In this document: piece by piece, positions 18,652 through 27,660 of the stretch
How the letters are laid out: each line of letters begins with the position of its first letter
How positions within the stretch are numbered: position 1 is the first letter of the stretch
NCBI RefSeq assembly: GCF_030693775.1
Contig: NZ_JAUXZY010000001.1
Span: 113,760 to 177,759, forward strand
From: Polynucleobacter sp.
GTDB taxonomy: Bacteria; Pseudomonadota; Gammaproteobacteria; Burkholderiales; Burkholderiaceae
Length of the DNA: 64,000 bases
Direction of reading: 5' to 3'
Notes under the pieces: model-generated
What the model saw: the letters and a program-made list of their open reading frames with translations, nothing else
Databases searched by the model: none
Told to the model about the DNA's origin: nothing
Program-made: the position numbers and the translations under genes

Positions 18652-19443
18652 ATGCTGAACGCCCTTTTTGACGAAGTTGATTCGATTATTGCTCGCGATC
18701 CTGCGGCCCGACACCGCTGGGAGGTCATTACCTGCTACCCTGGCTTGCATGCCGTTTGGCTTCACCGCGTTGCCCATTTTTTATGGAACAGTGGCCTGCA
18801 GTGGATTGCCCGCTTTTGGTCCATGCTCGCTCGGCTCTTAACCGGCATTGAAATTCATCCGGGGGCAAAAATTGGTCGGCGTGTTTTTTTAGATCACGGC
18901 CTCGGGATTGTGATTGGTGAGACCACCGAAATTGGTGATGACTGCACTATTTATCAAGGCGTCACATTAGGCGGCACGTCACTCTACAAAGGTGTTAAAC
19001 GTCATCCAACGCTAGGTAAAGGCGTTGTGATCAGCGCGGGCGCCAAAGTACTAGGCGGCTTCACCGTGGGCGATGGTGCGCGCGTTGGATCCAATGCCGT
19101 TGTACTGAAGGAAATTCCAGCGGGAGCTACTGCAGTTGGTGTGCCTGCGCGCATCTTGCATCCCGACTTACCTTCTGGCGAAGGTGGCAGCGATGTCAAC
19201 GACAAAAAAGCCTACTTTTCCGCTTATGGGATTACACCCAACGTCGATGATCCAGTATCAATGGCACTGAAAGGCTTAATTGATGCAACCTTAGAGCAAG
19301 AAGCCAAAATCAAGTTGCTCGAGGCCCAATTAGCCAAACTCAGTGGCACTGCGGCGGTAGATGGCGGCGATTCCTCGAAGTCAAACACTGGCGCGGAGAC
19401 CAAACACGATCTCGACACTATTAAACAGTGGCTAAAAGAGTAA
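18652..19443 (+). CDS. cysE: serine O-acetyltransferase
   Basis: A 263-residue CysE. It acetylates serine with acetyl-CoA, giving O-acetylserine for cysteine synthesis. The left-handed beta-helix hexapeptide repeats run from about residue 65 to 160. The active-site DHGLGIVIGETTEIGDDCTIYQGVTLGG contains the catalytic Asp-His, and the end KVLGGFTVGDGARVGSNAVVLKEIPAGATAVGVPARI is typical. The N-terminal helical domain is short, as in NifP/short CysE forms. The C-terminal helix after about 200 is an added coiled segment. It is 23 bases after trmJ. Confidence 0.94.
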   Translation: MLNALFDEVDSIIARDPAARHRWEVITCYPGLHAVWLHRVAHFLWNSGLQWIARFWSMLARLLTGIEIHPGAKIGRRVFLDHGLGIVIGETTEIGDDCTIYQGVTLGGTSLYKGVKRHPTLGKGVVISAGAKVLGGFTVGDGARVGSNAVVLKEIPAGATAVGVPARILHPDLPSGEGGSDVNDKKAYFSAYGITPNVDDPVSMALKGLIDATLEQEAKIKLLEAQLAKLSGTAAVDGGDSSKSNTGAETKHDLDTIKQWLKE

Positions 19444-19450
19444 TGTCCTC

Positions 19451-20077
19451 TTAATGCAAGGTACGCGGATTATTTTTTCCGGTACCTGCGGCCGCATCAA
19501 TTAATTGGTCTAAGTCAACATCGTCCTCGTCGTCGTTTGGCATCCCAAACGTGATAGCGTCAACACCCTCTGGATGACGATTCTGAATCTCTTCTTCGGT
19601 GGCCAAGCGGACGTCGGTCACTAGCAAGGTAAATCGCAAAGCCATGCCGGCCAGAGGATGATTGCCGTCGAGCACAACCTGGTTATCGGCAACATCCGTC
19701 ACGGTATAGATTAAAGGCTGCAACTCATCGTCGTCTTCCGAGTCATCATCGCTAGCGATAATTTCACCTTGCTCATCTAAAGCCTCGGGGATCCCTTCAA
19801 ACTGCATGCCAATTTCAATTGGCTCCGGAAAACGTGCACGGGGCTCAATTTTTAATAGCTCGGGGTCGTATTCGCCAAATGCATCGCCAGGCTCAAGCTG
19901 CACGGTAGTTTCAAAACCCAGCTCATGGCCATCCAATAGCGCCTCTATTTTTGGGAAAGTGCCATCGTAACCGCCGTGGAGGTATACCATCGGGGAATCA
20001 GGCTCTTCGATGAGGTTGTTTTGCGCATCGGTTAATTTATAACGAAGCGACACGACGGTATTTTTTTCGATCTTCAT
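19451..20077 (-). CDS. FKBP-type peptidyl-prolyl isomerase (SlyD-like)
   Basis: A 208-residue SlyD-like isomerase. It has the FKBP start KNTVVSLRYKLTD, the YLHGGYDGTFPKIEALLDGHELG pocket, VQLEPGDAFGEYDPELL before the insert-in-flap domain, and DGNHPLAGMALRFTLLVTDVR at the end of the core. It should act as a chaperone-isomerase in the cytoplasm. Two features differ from E. coli SlyD. A very acidic insertion (DDDSEDDDE) lies near residues 109-117, and the His/Cys-rich nickel-binding tail is replaced by an acidic tail. It converges on cysE and is divergent from the ribosomal oxygenase gene. Confidence 0.88.
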   Translation of the reverse strand: MKIEKNTVVSLRYKLTDAQNNLIEEPDSPMVYLHGGYDGTFPKIEALLDGHELGFETTVQLEPGDAFGEYDPELLKIEPRARFPEPIEIGMQFEGIPEALDEQGEIIASDDDSEDDDELQPLIYTVTDVADNQVVLDGNHPLAGMALRFTLLVTDVRLATEEEIQNRHPEGVDAITFGMPNDDEDDVDLDQLIDAAAGTGKNNPRTLH

Positions 20078-20123
20078 GCGCGTTGTATGAAAAGCCTATG
20101 GTCAGATTAATTGTGAACTGCAG

Positions 20124-21407
20124 ATGAAACCATTTTACTTGAGCACGCCCTACCAGCCGCCAACACCCCCTTATCCCTTGCCCATCAAGGCTCCTTGGGC
20201 CCTATTGGGCGGAATTAGTCCTGAACAATTTATGCGGCAGTACTGGCACAAAAAGCCTTTATTGGTGCGCGGTGCCATTCCCGCATTTCAGCTGGCACAG
20301 GCTGCGGGCGAACCGATCGATAGCCCGATTTCTGCAGCGGATTTAGTCATGTTGGCAAGTCAGCCTGATAGCGAATGCCGCCTGATTCAAAGCAAGCCCT
20401 GGAAAATGGCTAGCGGCCCCTTCTCCCCGAAATCGATTCCAGCGATCAGCAAAACCAATTGGACGCTATTACTGCAAGGCGCAGATACACTCCACCCCGC
20501 AGCTAAAACCGTTTTGTCTTGGTTTCGATTTATTCCCGATGTCAGGCTCGATGACCTCATGATTAGCCTGGCAGGGCCCGGCGGCGGCGTGGGCCCGCAT
20601 GTCGACTCCTACGATGTCTTTTTAATCCAGATGTCAGGCCGTCGTCACTGGAAAATCTCTACTCAAGATGATTTAAGCCTAAAGCCCAATCTACCTTTGA
20701 AGATTTTGGCGCAGTTTGATCCCTCCGAAGAGTGGGTTTTAGAGCCAGGTGACATGCTGTATTTACCGCCCCATGTGGCACACGAAGGCGTATCCCTTGA
20801 TGCGGGCTGCCAAACCTGGTCAGTCGGTTTCCGAGCAGCCACCTATCGAGAATTACTACAAGAAGGCTTATGGCGCCTAGCCGAATCATTAGAGGCTGTA
20901 CCGGCACTAGATCAGCGCTACCAAGACCCTCGGCAGGTCGCCAGCGATGAACCGGATACCTTGCCGCCAGAGCTCGTCAAGCAGTTAGGCGCGCACTTAA
21001 AAAGCCTGAGGCTTGACTCCATCCATGGCGTGCTGCCCGGCATTGCGTCCTACTTAAGTGAACCTAAGCCACATGCCTTTTTTAGTGGCCCAGATCGACC
21101 CCTATCTGCCAACGCATTTGCTAACCATCTGAAGAAAAACCCCCTCCACTTACACCCTCAAACACGGCTCATGCGACTGGGTAACACGATCTTTTGCAAC
21201 GGCGAGAATCAAACGGAAGGGGAATCCTTGGCCGTGAAACTCTGTTGGAATGTTCTTTCTGAAAGGCATACCTTGCCGCCATTGGGAGATAAAAATAGTG
21301 CCTATGTAGCCGATATTGCTACTGGTCATAATTCCCTTTATGAGGCCTACTGTGCGGGGTGGGTATTAACAACAGGAAAAACGAAGGATCGCTATAATAT
21401 TAGGTGA
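20124..21407 (+). CDS. JmjC/cupin ribosomal oxygenase (RoxA/YcfD-like)
   Basis: A 427-residue 2-oxoglutarate and Fe(II)-dependent oxygenase of the cupin-4 (JmjC) family. The start region FMRQYWHKKPLLVRGA is characteristic. The iron triad is visible as HVD in GPHVDSYDVFLIQMSGRRHWKI and His in LYLPPHVAHEG. E. coli RoxA/YcfD hydroxylates an Arg of ribosomal protein L16, and this protein probably does the same. The C-terminal dimer and winged-helix regions are present. It is divergent from the SlyD-like gene, with 46 bases between. Confidence 0.87.
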   Translation: MKPFYLSTPYQPPTPPYPLPIKAPWALLGGISPEQFMRQYWHKKPLLVRGAIPAFQLAQAAGEPIDSPISAADLVMLASQPDSECRLIQSKPWKMASGPFSPKSIPAISKTNWTLLLQGADTLHPAAKTVLSWFRFIPDVRLDDLMISLAGPGGGVGPHVDSYDVFLIQMSGRRHWKISTQDDLSLKPNLPLKILAQFDPSEEWVLEPGDMLYLPPHVAHEGVSLDAGCQTWSVGFRAATYRELLQEGLWRLAESLEAVPALDQRYQDPRQVASDEPDTLPPELVKQLGAHLKSLRLDSIHGVLPGIASYLSEPKPHAFFSGPDRPLSANAFANHLKKNPLHLHPQTRLMRLGNTIFCNGENQTEGESLAVKLCWNVLSERHTLPPLGDKNSAYVADIATGHNSLYEAYCAGWVLTTGKTKDRYNIR

Positions 21408-21489
21408 ATATTGTGCGGGGAAACCCGAACTGTTTTCACTTTGTATTTAGGCCAAGGCCCTAGTCATTCATTTTTAAAGGATCAATCAA

Positions 21490-21699
21490 ATGAAAAAATC
21501 GCTCTCACTCGTACTCGCAGCCCTCTTCGCAGTTACTTTAGCTGCTTGCGGCAAAAAAGAAGAAGCAAAACCAGCGCCAGCACCTGCTGCTGCCCCAGCA
21601 CCCGCAGCCGCTCCTGCTGATGCAGCTCCTGCAGCAGCTCCAGCTGCCCCTGCTACTGGCGCCGCTCCTGCTGCTGCTCCAGCGCCAGCCGGCAAGTAA
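21490..21699 (+). CDS. small Ala/Pro-rich lipoprotein
   Basis: A 69-residue predicted lipoprotein. Residues 1-19 form a signal peptide with a lipobox (VTLAAC, Cys20), so the mature protein starts at the cysteine and is anchored in a membrane. After a short GKKEEAK segment the rest is almost only Ala and Pro. This looks like a flexible tether without an enzymatic domain. AAAGGA is upstream as ribosome site, and a strong terminator follows, so the gene is monocistronic. Similar tiny lipoproteins occur in Burkholderiales; the role is unknown. Confidence 0.8.
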   Translation: MKKSLSLVLAALFAVTLAACGKKEEAKPAPAPAAAPAPAAAPADAAPAAAPAAPATGAAPAAAPAPAGK

Positions 21700-21714
21700 T
21701 TTCCAGCTGAAAAC

Positions 21715-21742
21715 AAAAAAGCCGCTGCAAAGCGGCTTTTTT
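21715..21742 (+). terminator. rho-independent terminator after the small lipoprotein gene
   Basis: AAAAAAGCCGCT, loop GCAA, AGCGGCTTTTTT: a 12-bp perfect stem ending in a run of seven T residues. The A-run on the left side means it can also work for bamC, which ends at 21760 on the other strand. Confidence 0.93.
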
Positions 21743-21759
21743 TATGCCCTAATCGCAGC

Positions 21760-22899
21760 TTACTTGATCAACTGCTCATCCAATAAAGTCAACAAACGAT
21801 AACCTGCAGGGGTATTTTCTGGTTTTCCGGCATCGTCCTGCACATAAACCTGAGTTAAGTTGTCGCCGCTCGACCTGAGAACCACTCGGTAGCGCTTTGC
21901 TTTCAGGCTTGAGTCATCGCTGCTACTAAACAGTTTTGAAAAGAATCCTTTTGATTCACCCACTTCTTTGGGGTTTACGTAACGTACAAAGTAAATGCCC
22001 TTGGAACGGTCGCGGTCCTCTACGGTGAAGTTGGAACGGTCAAGCGCCAGCCCAACATCGCGCCAGGCACGATCAAAGCTCGAGCTCATATCAATGCGAC
22101 CGGTGTTAACGCCCTCTTGAACAAACTTCGCTTTTGGAGTTTTTACCGGAGCGGCTGCAGCAGCTGCCACCTGCGCCCGAGCCGATTCTTGCGATACACC
22201 TAAACGCTCCATCAGACGGGCCAAGAAAACAGCTTCGAGCTCAGGATCATTGGGGCGCGGCGTCCAAACAGTGGAGATACAGGAGCCCGTCGAATCTGAT
22301 ACGCATTTCTCTAAAGCGCCGCGCTGAGTAATATATACCTCGGTCTCACCAGGCCTTGGCACTTCAAGGCGGGTTTTGTACTTATCGCGCTCACCGGTAT
22401 CGTAGAGCGAGTCCAGCACTTTACCTAAGGTCTTGCGAATAAAATCCTGAGGAATTTTGGAGCGATTTTCGGCCCAATCGGTTTCCATGATGCCGGTAGA
22501 AGGCGAATCGACTACCAATAAGAAACCATTTTCTTGCCAAAAATCCTTAATGAGGGGGTACAGCTCTGGTGCTGGTCTCTCTACTACAAGCCAACGCTTT
22601 TCACCATCCCGCGCAATGCGCATTCCTGGAATTCCGGTGAGTACGTTTTGACGCGTCTGGCTAATTTTTTTGGACGCAGCATTGAACTCCGACATAGTTG
22701 CAGTGCCATCTTGCACAATGTAGCGGCGGTCGGCTTGGGCCGTAATCAAATCCGGCGGCAAAGTTAAATTAGGTCCGCGCACTGCACCAGCCGCCTTATA
22801 GTCAACGGTATCGTTTTTAGAAACCGAAGTACAGGCAAGCAGACTGGCAATACTGGCAGCCATTAATGTACGGCGCGTGAACAGAAATGCGTTTTTCAT
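21760..22899 (-). CDS. bamC: outer-membrane assembly lipoprotein BamC
   Basis: A 379-residue lipoprotein. The signal peptide ends in a lipobox (SLLAC, Cys23), followed by a long flexible start with [20 protein letters not shown]. That segment matches the unstructured BamC region which binds BamD. Two BamC (NlpB) helix-grip domains follow, at about 100-220 and 265-379. BamC is a non-essential part of the BAM complex that inserts beta-barrel proteins into the outer membrane. The ATG overlaps the dapA stop (ATGA), so the two are co-translated, an order shared with E. coli dapA-bamC. Confidence 0.92.
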   Translation of the reverse strand: MKNAFLFTRRTLMAASIASLLACTSVSKNDTVDYKAAGAVRGPNLTLPPDLITAQADRRYIVQDGTATMSEFNAASKKISQTRQNVLTGIPGMRIARDGEKRWLVVERPAPELYPLIKDFWQENGFLLVVDSPSTGIMETDWAENRSKIPQDFIRKTLGKVLDSLYDTGERDKYKTRLEVPRPGETEVYITQRGALEKCVSDSTGSCISTVWTPRPNDPELEAVFLARLMERLGVSQESARAQVAAAAAAPVKTPKAKFVQEGVNTGRIDMSSSFDRAWRDVGLALDRSNFTVEDRDRSKGIYFVRYVNPKEVGESKGFFSKLFSSSDDSSLKAKRYRVVLRSSGDNLTQVYVQDDAGKPENTPAGYRLLTLLDEQLIK

Positions 22900-23798
22900 A
22901 ATAGTCCAGCTTGAATAAGTGCTTTTTTAAGCGGATCGCGCAATGCGGGACTGAGTGGCGTTAATGGCAAGCGGATGCCTGCTGTAATCTTGCCCATTTG
23001 ATGCAGAGCCCATTTCACTGGGATCGGGTTAGCCTCAATAAACATAGCTTTGTGCACCCCAAGTAACTGGTACTGAATGGCTCGCGCCTTTGCAACATCA
23101 TCGGCCATTGCAGCAGCGCAGAGTTCGTGCATCAAGCGTGGGGCAACGTTCGCAGTAACGGAAATATTTCCTTTGCCGCCCATTAGCATGAGTAATATGG
23201 CGCTTAAATCATCGCCAGACAACACCGCAAAATCGGCATGCCCTGCTGCTTTTAATTCAGCCAGCAGTACACTACCGCGCTCCAAATTGCCGGTGGCATC
23301 TTTAATGCCGACAATGCCAGGCACCCCTGCTAAACGCACGGTAGTCTCGCCAGCCAAATCCGCTACGGTACGACCAGGGACGTTGTACAAGATGACCGGT
23401 AAGTCGACTTTTTCAGCAATCGTTTTGAAGTGCTGGTACATGCCCTCTTGCGTTGGCTTGTTGTAATACGGAACCACTTGGAGGCTGGCATCGGCTCCCA
23501 CTTTTTTTGCAAACTCAGTAAGCTCGATTGCCTCACAGGTGGAATTACCACCGGTTCCAGCAATCACTGGAATGCGGCCGTGAATATGATCAACTGTGAC
23601 TCGAATCAGCTCACAATGCTCTTCGACTGAAACCGTAGGCGACTCTCCACTCGTGCCCACGATAACGATGCCATCCGTACCTTCAGCAACGTGCCAATCG
23701 AGTAGGTTTTTTAAACCGGGGTAATCAAGACTTCCATCCTCTAGCATAGGGGTGACAATAGCCACCATACTGCCGTGCATCGGCTTCGAATTAGGCAT
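22896..23798 (-). CDS. dapA: 4-hydroxy-tetrahydrodipicolinate synthase
   Basis: A 300-residue TIM-barrel DapA. It condenses pyruvate with aspartate semialdehyde, the first committed step to diaminopimelate and lysine. The signature [14 protein letters not shown] is at about 48-61. The catalytic Tyr is in [13 protein letters not shown] (about 136-148), and the Schiff-base Lys in [13 protein letters not shown] (about 166). Length is standard. It overlaps bamC by 4 bases. lysC, the first step of the same pathway, is in this window but not adjacent. Confidence 0.96.
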   Translation of the reverse strand: MPNSKPMHGSMVAIVTPMLEDGSLDYPGLKNLLDWHVAEGTDGIVIVGTSGESPTVSVEEHCELIRVTVDHIHGRIPVIAGTGGNSTCEAIELTEFAKKVGADASLQVVPYYNKPTQEGMYQHFKTIAEKVDLPVILYNVPGRTVADLAGETTVRLAGVPGIVGIKDATGNLERGSVLLAELKAAGHADFAVLSGDDLSAILLMLMGGKGNISVTANVAPRLMHELCAAAMADDVAKARAIQYQLLGVHKAMFIEANPIPVKWALHQMGKITAGIRLPLTPLSPALRDPLKKALIQAGLL

Positions 23799-23837
23799 TG
23801 GAGCACCTCGCAGGATGGGCTTGGGATTGCACTGTCG

Positions 23838-24443
23838 TCATCCTTGAAATTGTAACGGATGGCGCCCTTTTAGCACCCCCTTTACGGCGCACACGCTCTG
23901 CACCATGGCAGGCTTGGGCTCGGCCTGATATAAGTCACTGTAGGCAAGAACATGAAGGCCATGGTGGGCTGCAAAATCAAGCAATTCCCCTCTTTGCAGA
24001 AGGAAATCGGGGTTGCTCGGCTTACCAAAAGCGGCATTACCCTGCGCAAACGTCTCATAAATCAGTATGCCGCCCTCCGCCAGTAGATCTGGGAGAAGCG
24101 GGAGATAGGGTCGATAGAGGTAGTTAGTTACCACCACGGCATCAAAAAGCCCCGACCGATCCGCCAGGGGCCATGCGGGGCCCTCCAGGTCTAACTGCTC
24201 GATTTCGATGGCAAGGCCTGAATTTAATTGTGCAAGGGTTTTTAGCGCTGCCGCATCACGATCCACTGCCAATACTGAAAATCCCAGCTTAGCTAAATAC
24301 ACGCTATGACGACCCGATCCGGCAGCTAAATCCAGCACTCTGCCACCCTCAGGAATCAGAGGGCAAAAACGCATGACCCAATCCGATGGATGGGCAATGC
24401 TTGCGTGTGTTGGCACAGTACCTGCCGGTTTAGAGGCGGTCAC
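23838..24443 (-). CDS. class I SAM-dependent methyltransferase
   Basis: A 201-residue Rossmann-fold methyltransferase. Motif I is VLDLAAGSGRHSVYLAKLG (about residues 37-55), followed by the acidic end of strand 2 (AVDRD), and VVVTNYLYRPYLPLLPDLLAEGGILIYETF as motifs III-IV. The closest layout is the tellurite-resistance TehB-like group. The substrate cannot be read from the sequence. It starts 5 bases after the trpS stop on the same strand and precedes dapA by 39 bases. Confidence 0.82.
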   Translation of the reverse strand: MTASKPAGTVPTHASIAHPSDWVMRFCPLIPEGGRVLDLAAGSGRHSVYLAKLGFSVLAVDRDAAALKTLAQLNSGLAIEIEQLDLEGPAWPLADRSGLFDAVVVTNYLYRPYLPLLPDLLAEGGILIYETFAQGNAAFGKPSNPDFLLQRGELLDFAAHHGLHVLAYSDLYQAEPKPAMVQSVCAVKGVLKGRHPLQFQG

Positions 24444-24448
24444 GTAGC

Positions 24449-25651
24449 TTAGGTATAGGCTAGGCCCATGGCCTCACGAACGTCGCGCATGGTTTCTTTT
24501 GCAACTGCGCGCGCCTTGTCGTTGCCATCGGCAATAATCGCCCGCAGCAAGCTGGGGTCATCCAGGTATTGCTGGGCACGCTCAAACATCGGCTGCTGCT
24601 CACGTAAGATGCTATCGATCACCGGCTGCTTACACTCTAAGCAACCAATGCCCGCAGATTTACAGCCTTTTTCAGCCCATTCTTGCGTTGCTTTATCCGA
24701 ATACACCAAATGCAGTTGCCATAGAGGGCAGCGCGCTGGGTCGCCCACATCGGTTCTGCGGATGCGTGCCGGGTCGGTGGGCATCGTTTTAATCGAGCGC
24801 TCAACTACAGCAGGCTCTTCCCGAATACCAATGGTATTGCCATAGGACTTGGACATCTTTTGTCCATCTAAGCCCGGCATCCGTGAGGCTGCCGTGAGCA
24901 AGGCCTGCGGCTCGGGCAGAATCACTTTGCGTGACCCCTCAAGATAACCAAAGAGGCGCTCCCGGTCAGTATTAGAAATGCTTTGGGCTTGCTGCAGCAA
25001 TTCTCTGGCTCGCTCCAGCGCTTCGACCTCGCCGCGCTCCTGGTAGGCCACACGGCACTCGGCGTAGAGCTTGGCAGCTTTGCCGCCGAGTTTCTTGATT
25101 GACTCTTGGGCTTTGACTTCAAAGCCAGGCTCACGACCGTACAAATTATTAAAACGGCGGGCCACTTCGCGGGTCATCTCCACGTGCGGCACTTGGTCCT
25201 CACCAACGGGAACGTGCTGTGCGCGGTAAATCAAAATATCAGCCGATTGCAGCAAGGGGTAGCCTAAAAAACCATAGGTCTGTAAATCCTTTTCCTTGAG
25301 CTTTTCAATTTGGTCTTTGTAGGTGGGAACACGCTCCAACCAACCTAAGGGCGTACCCATGGATAAAAGCAAAAACAGCTCAGCATGCTCGGGCACACGG
25401 CTCTGGATAAACAGGGTTGCTTGTTTTGGATCAACGCCAGCAGCGAGCCAGTCAATCACCATCTCCCACACCGACGCCTCAATCACATCCGGGGTTTCGT
25501 AATGGGTAGTGAGCGCGTGCCAATCCGCCACAAAGAAAAAACAGGGGTACTGGGATTGCAACTGGACCCAGTTTTTTAAAACGCCATGGTAGTGGCCTAA
25601 GTGCAAATGACCTGTTGGCCTCATTCCGGAAAGTACGCGCTGAGCAAACAT
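24449..25651 (-). CDS. trpS: tryptophanyl-tRNA synthetase with extra cysteine cluster
   Basis: A 400-residue class I synthetase. The HIGH-type motif is HLGH (17-20), and KMSKS is at 265-269. It is about 65 residues longer than E. coli TrpRS. The extra length lies mostly between residues 180 and 250, in a charged helical insert, and after KMSKS. Cys308, Cys330, Cys337 and Cys340 are spaced x21, x6 and x2. This closely follows the C-x22-C-x6-C-x2-C motif that binds a [4Fe-4S] cluster in Thermotoga maritima TrpRS, so a cluster is likely here too. It precedes the methyltransferase gene by 5 bases. Confidence 0.94.
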   Translation of the reverse strand: MFAQRVLSGMRPTGHLHLGHYHGVLKNWVQLQSQYPCFFFVADWHALTTHYETPDVIEASVWEMVIDWLAAGVDPKQATLFIQSRVPEHAELFLLLSMGTPLGWLERVPTYKDQIEKLKEKDLQTYGFLGYPLLQSADILIYRAQHVPVGEDQVPHVEMTREVARRFNNLYGREPGFEVKAQESIKKLGGKAAKLYAECRVAYQERGEVEALERARELLQQAQSISNTDRERLFGYLEGSRKVILPEPQALLTAASRMPGLDGQKMSKSYGNTIGIREEPAVVERSIKTMPTDPARIRRTDVGDPARCPLWQLHLVYSDKATQEWAEKGCKSAGIGCLECKQPVIDSILREQQPMFERAQQYLDDPSLLRAIIADGNDKARAVAKETMRDVREAMGLAYT

Positions 25652-25697
25652 AATTAAGTGGCCTTCTTCGGCAATTTAGTAAATAGCAATCTGGAGT

Positions 25698-26546
25698 CTA
25701 ATGGAACACGGACCACACTGGGGTTAAGTGCTCGGGAAGATGCGGTAACTTGCCCAGGTCAATATAGCTTTCCTGGGGATCATGAAAATCAGAGCCGCGC
25801 GAAGCCATGAAGCCATAGTGTTCGGCAGCCTTTGAATAAATTTGATATTGCGCAGGACTATGACTCCCAGTCACTACCTCAATTGCTAGGCCGCCCAATT
25901 CTTTGAAATGCTTAAAGAGCTCATCCAGTTGCATGGCGCTTAATTTATAACGCCCAGGGTGCGCAATCACGGCAACACCTCCTGCCGCTTTGATCCACGC
26001 TAAGGCGTCATCTAAGCTGGCCCATTGATGCGGGACATACCCGGGCTTATGCTCAACCAAATAATTCTTAAACACCTGATCGGTATCGCGGCATACGCCT
26101 TGCTCCACCAAAAAACGAGCAAAGTGGGTACGTGAAATTAGTTCGGGGTTACCTGCGTACAGGAGCGCGCCTTCATAGCTCCCCGCAATGCCCGCTTTAG
26201 CCAATTGTTCGGCCATCATTTTGGCGCGATTCTGCCGACCATCGCGAGTGCGTCGTAGGCCTTCCAAAATACCGATATGGGCAGCATCAATACCCAGACC
26301 AACAATGTGAATCGTGTGGCCCATCCAGGTCACCGAAATCTCAACCCCAGAAAGGTAATCCATTCCTAAGTCACGCGCTGCGCACGCTGCGCGTTCCTGG
26401 CCACCCAACTCATCATGGTCAGTTAGAGCCCACAAATGAACGCCATTTTCGAATGCACGCAGCGCCAAGGTTTCAGGCGTTAATGTGCCATCCGAAACCA
26501 CGGAATGACAGTGCAAATCGGCATTCAGAATAAAAGGGGTCGACAT
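25698..26546 (-). CDS. PHP-domain phosphoesterase (RNase AM / YciV-like)
   Basis: A 282-residue PHP-family protein. Metal motifs are DLHCHSVVSDGTL (about 10-22), LTDHDELGG (about 40-48), GVEISVTW (about 61-68), VIAHPGRY (about 194-201) and SRGSDFHDP near residue 255. The family includes E. coli RNase AM (YciV), a 5'-3' exonuclease that also dephosphorylates 3',5'-nucleotide bisphosphates. That activity is likely but inferred. It lies 9 bases after zapE on the same strand and ends 46 bases before trpS. Confidence 0.9.
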   Translation of the reverse strand: MSTPFILNADLHCHSVVSDGTLTPETLALRAFENGVHLWALTDHDELGGQERAACAARDLGMDYLSGVEISVTWMGHTIHIVGLGIDAAHIGILEGLRRTRDGRQNRAKMMAEQLAKAGIAGSYEGALLYAGNPELISRTHFARFLVEQGVCRDTDQVFKNYLVEHKPGYVPHQWASLDDALAWIKAAGGVAVIAHPGRYKLSAMQLDELFKHFKELGGLAIEVVTGSHSPAQYQIYSKAAEHYGFMASRGSDFHDPQESYIDLGKLPHLPEHLTPVWSVFH

Positions 26547-26555
26547 CCCCCTATT

Positions 26556-27659
26556 TTAGGTCAAGCCGGCATGAACCACACGGCGCGGGGCATCTAAATA
26601 GTCACGGGACTGCATTTCAACCAGCCGGGACACGGTTCGGGCAAACTCACCCACAATTTGTCCTTCGGTATAAAGCTCATCTGCTGGCAGTTCAGCACTC
26701 ATAATCAGTTTAATTTTATGGTCGTACAGCACATCAATCAGCCAGATAAAGCGCCGTGCCTCATTGGTCATGCGGGGCGGCATGTAAGGCACCCCGGATA
26801 AAAAAACAGTATGAAAGAGATTGGCGATCTCTAAATAATCGTTTTGTGAGCGCGGCCCCATGCACAGGGTTTTGAAATCAAACCAAACGACGCCGGCAGC
26901 GCGGTGCATTGGCCTGATTTCGCGCGACTCAATCCGTAAAATCGGATTCTTTTCTTCGGGCTCCTTACCTAATACCGAACGGAACGTTTGCATCATCAGC
27001 ACATCGTTCACTGATGTTAAAGGCTGGAAATAGGCTTGCACTTGGGCCATTTGCATTTGCCGGTAGTCGGTACCTGCATCCACATTGAGCACGTCCAACT
27101 TGCTCTCAAGCAAGGCAATAGCGGGCAATAAGCGATCTCGATGCAGGCCATTCGGATAAAGCTGATCCGGCTTGTAATTCGAGGTCATGATGAATTGCAC
27201 CCGATCCTCAAATAGCGCGCTCAATAGCCGATACAGAATCATCGCATCCGCAATATCGTTAATGTGAAATTCATCAAAGCAAATTAAACGGTAGCGCTGA
27301 GCAATACGCTTCGACAGTTCATCCAGGGGATCCGACATGCCGGATAACTCATGCAACTCACGATGCACCTCGCGCATGAATTCATGAAAATGAATGCGAA
27401 TCTTTTTTTCTAGGGGTGATGCAGCATAAAAGCAATCCATCAAAAAGGATTTGCCGCGACCTACCCCACCCCAGAGGTAGACCCCTCTGGGGAGCGCTGG
27501 GTGAAACAACTTTTTGGTGAGCGCATTGCTGCGAACATCCTTGTACGCAACCCACTCATCCTCGCAGCGCTGCAGACGTTCAACTGCGCGCTCCTGCGCG
27601 GGATCGGAATGGAACCCGCGCGCCTCCAGCTCTTTTCGGTAAAACGCGAGCGTACTCAA
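26556..27659 (-). CDS. zapE: cell division ATPase ZapE (AFG1-like)
   Basis: A 367-residue AAA+ family ATPase of the ZapE/AFG1 group. Walker A is GGVGRGKSFLMD (about 64-75), and Walker B is LICFDEFHINDIADAMIL (about 129-146), with the EFHI[NT]D signature. TSNYKPDQLYPNGLHRDRLLPAI is also characteristic. In E. coli ZapE binds and destabilises FtsZ rings during constriction. It follows lpdA by one base and precedes the PHP gene by 9, extending the 2-oxoglutarate dehydrogenase transcript; the odhA-odhB-lpdA-zapE order is usual for the Burkholderiaceae. Confidence 0.93.
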   Translation of the reverse strand: MSTLAFYRKELEARGFHSDPAQERAVERLQRCEDEWVAYKDVRSNALTKKLFHPALPRGVYLWGGVGRGKSFLMDCFYAASPLEKKIRIHFHEFMREVHRELHELSGMSDPLDELSKRIAQRYRLICFDEFHINDIADAMILYRLLSALFEDRVQFIMTSNYKPDQLYPNGLHRDRLLPAIALLESKLDVLNVDAGTDYRQMQMAQVQAYFQPLTSVNDVLMMQTFRSVLGKEPEEKNPILRIESREIRPMHRAAGVVWFDFKTLCMGPRSQNDYLEIANLFHTVFLSGVPYMPPRMTNEARRFIWLIDVLYDHKIKLIMSAELPADELYTEGQIVGEFARTVSRLVEMQSRDYLDAPRRVVHAGLT

Positions 27660-27660
27660 C

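Noticed and set aside
21580..21690. Short repeated GCTCCTGCA-like units, first considered as a tandem repeat array or CRISPR
   Set aside because: They are irregular and simply encode the Ala/Pro tail of a lipoprotein; there are no spacers or direct repeats of CRISPR length.
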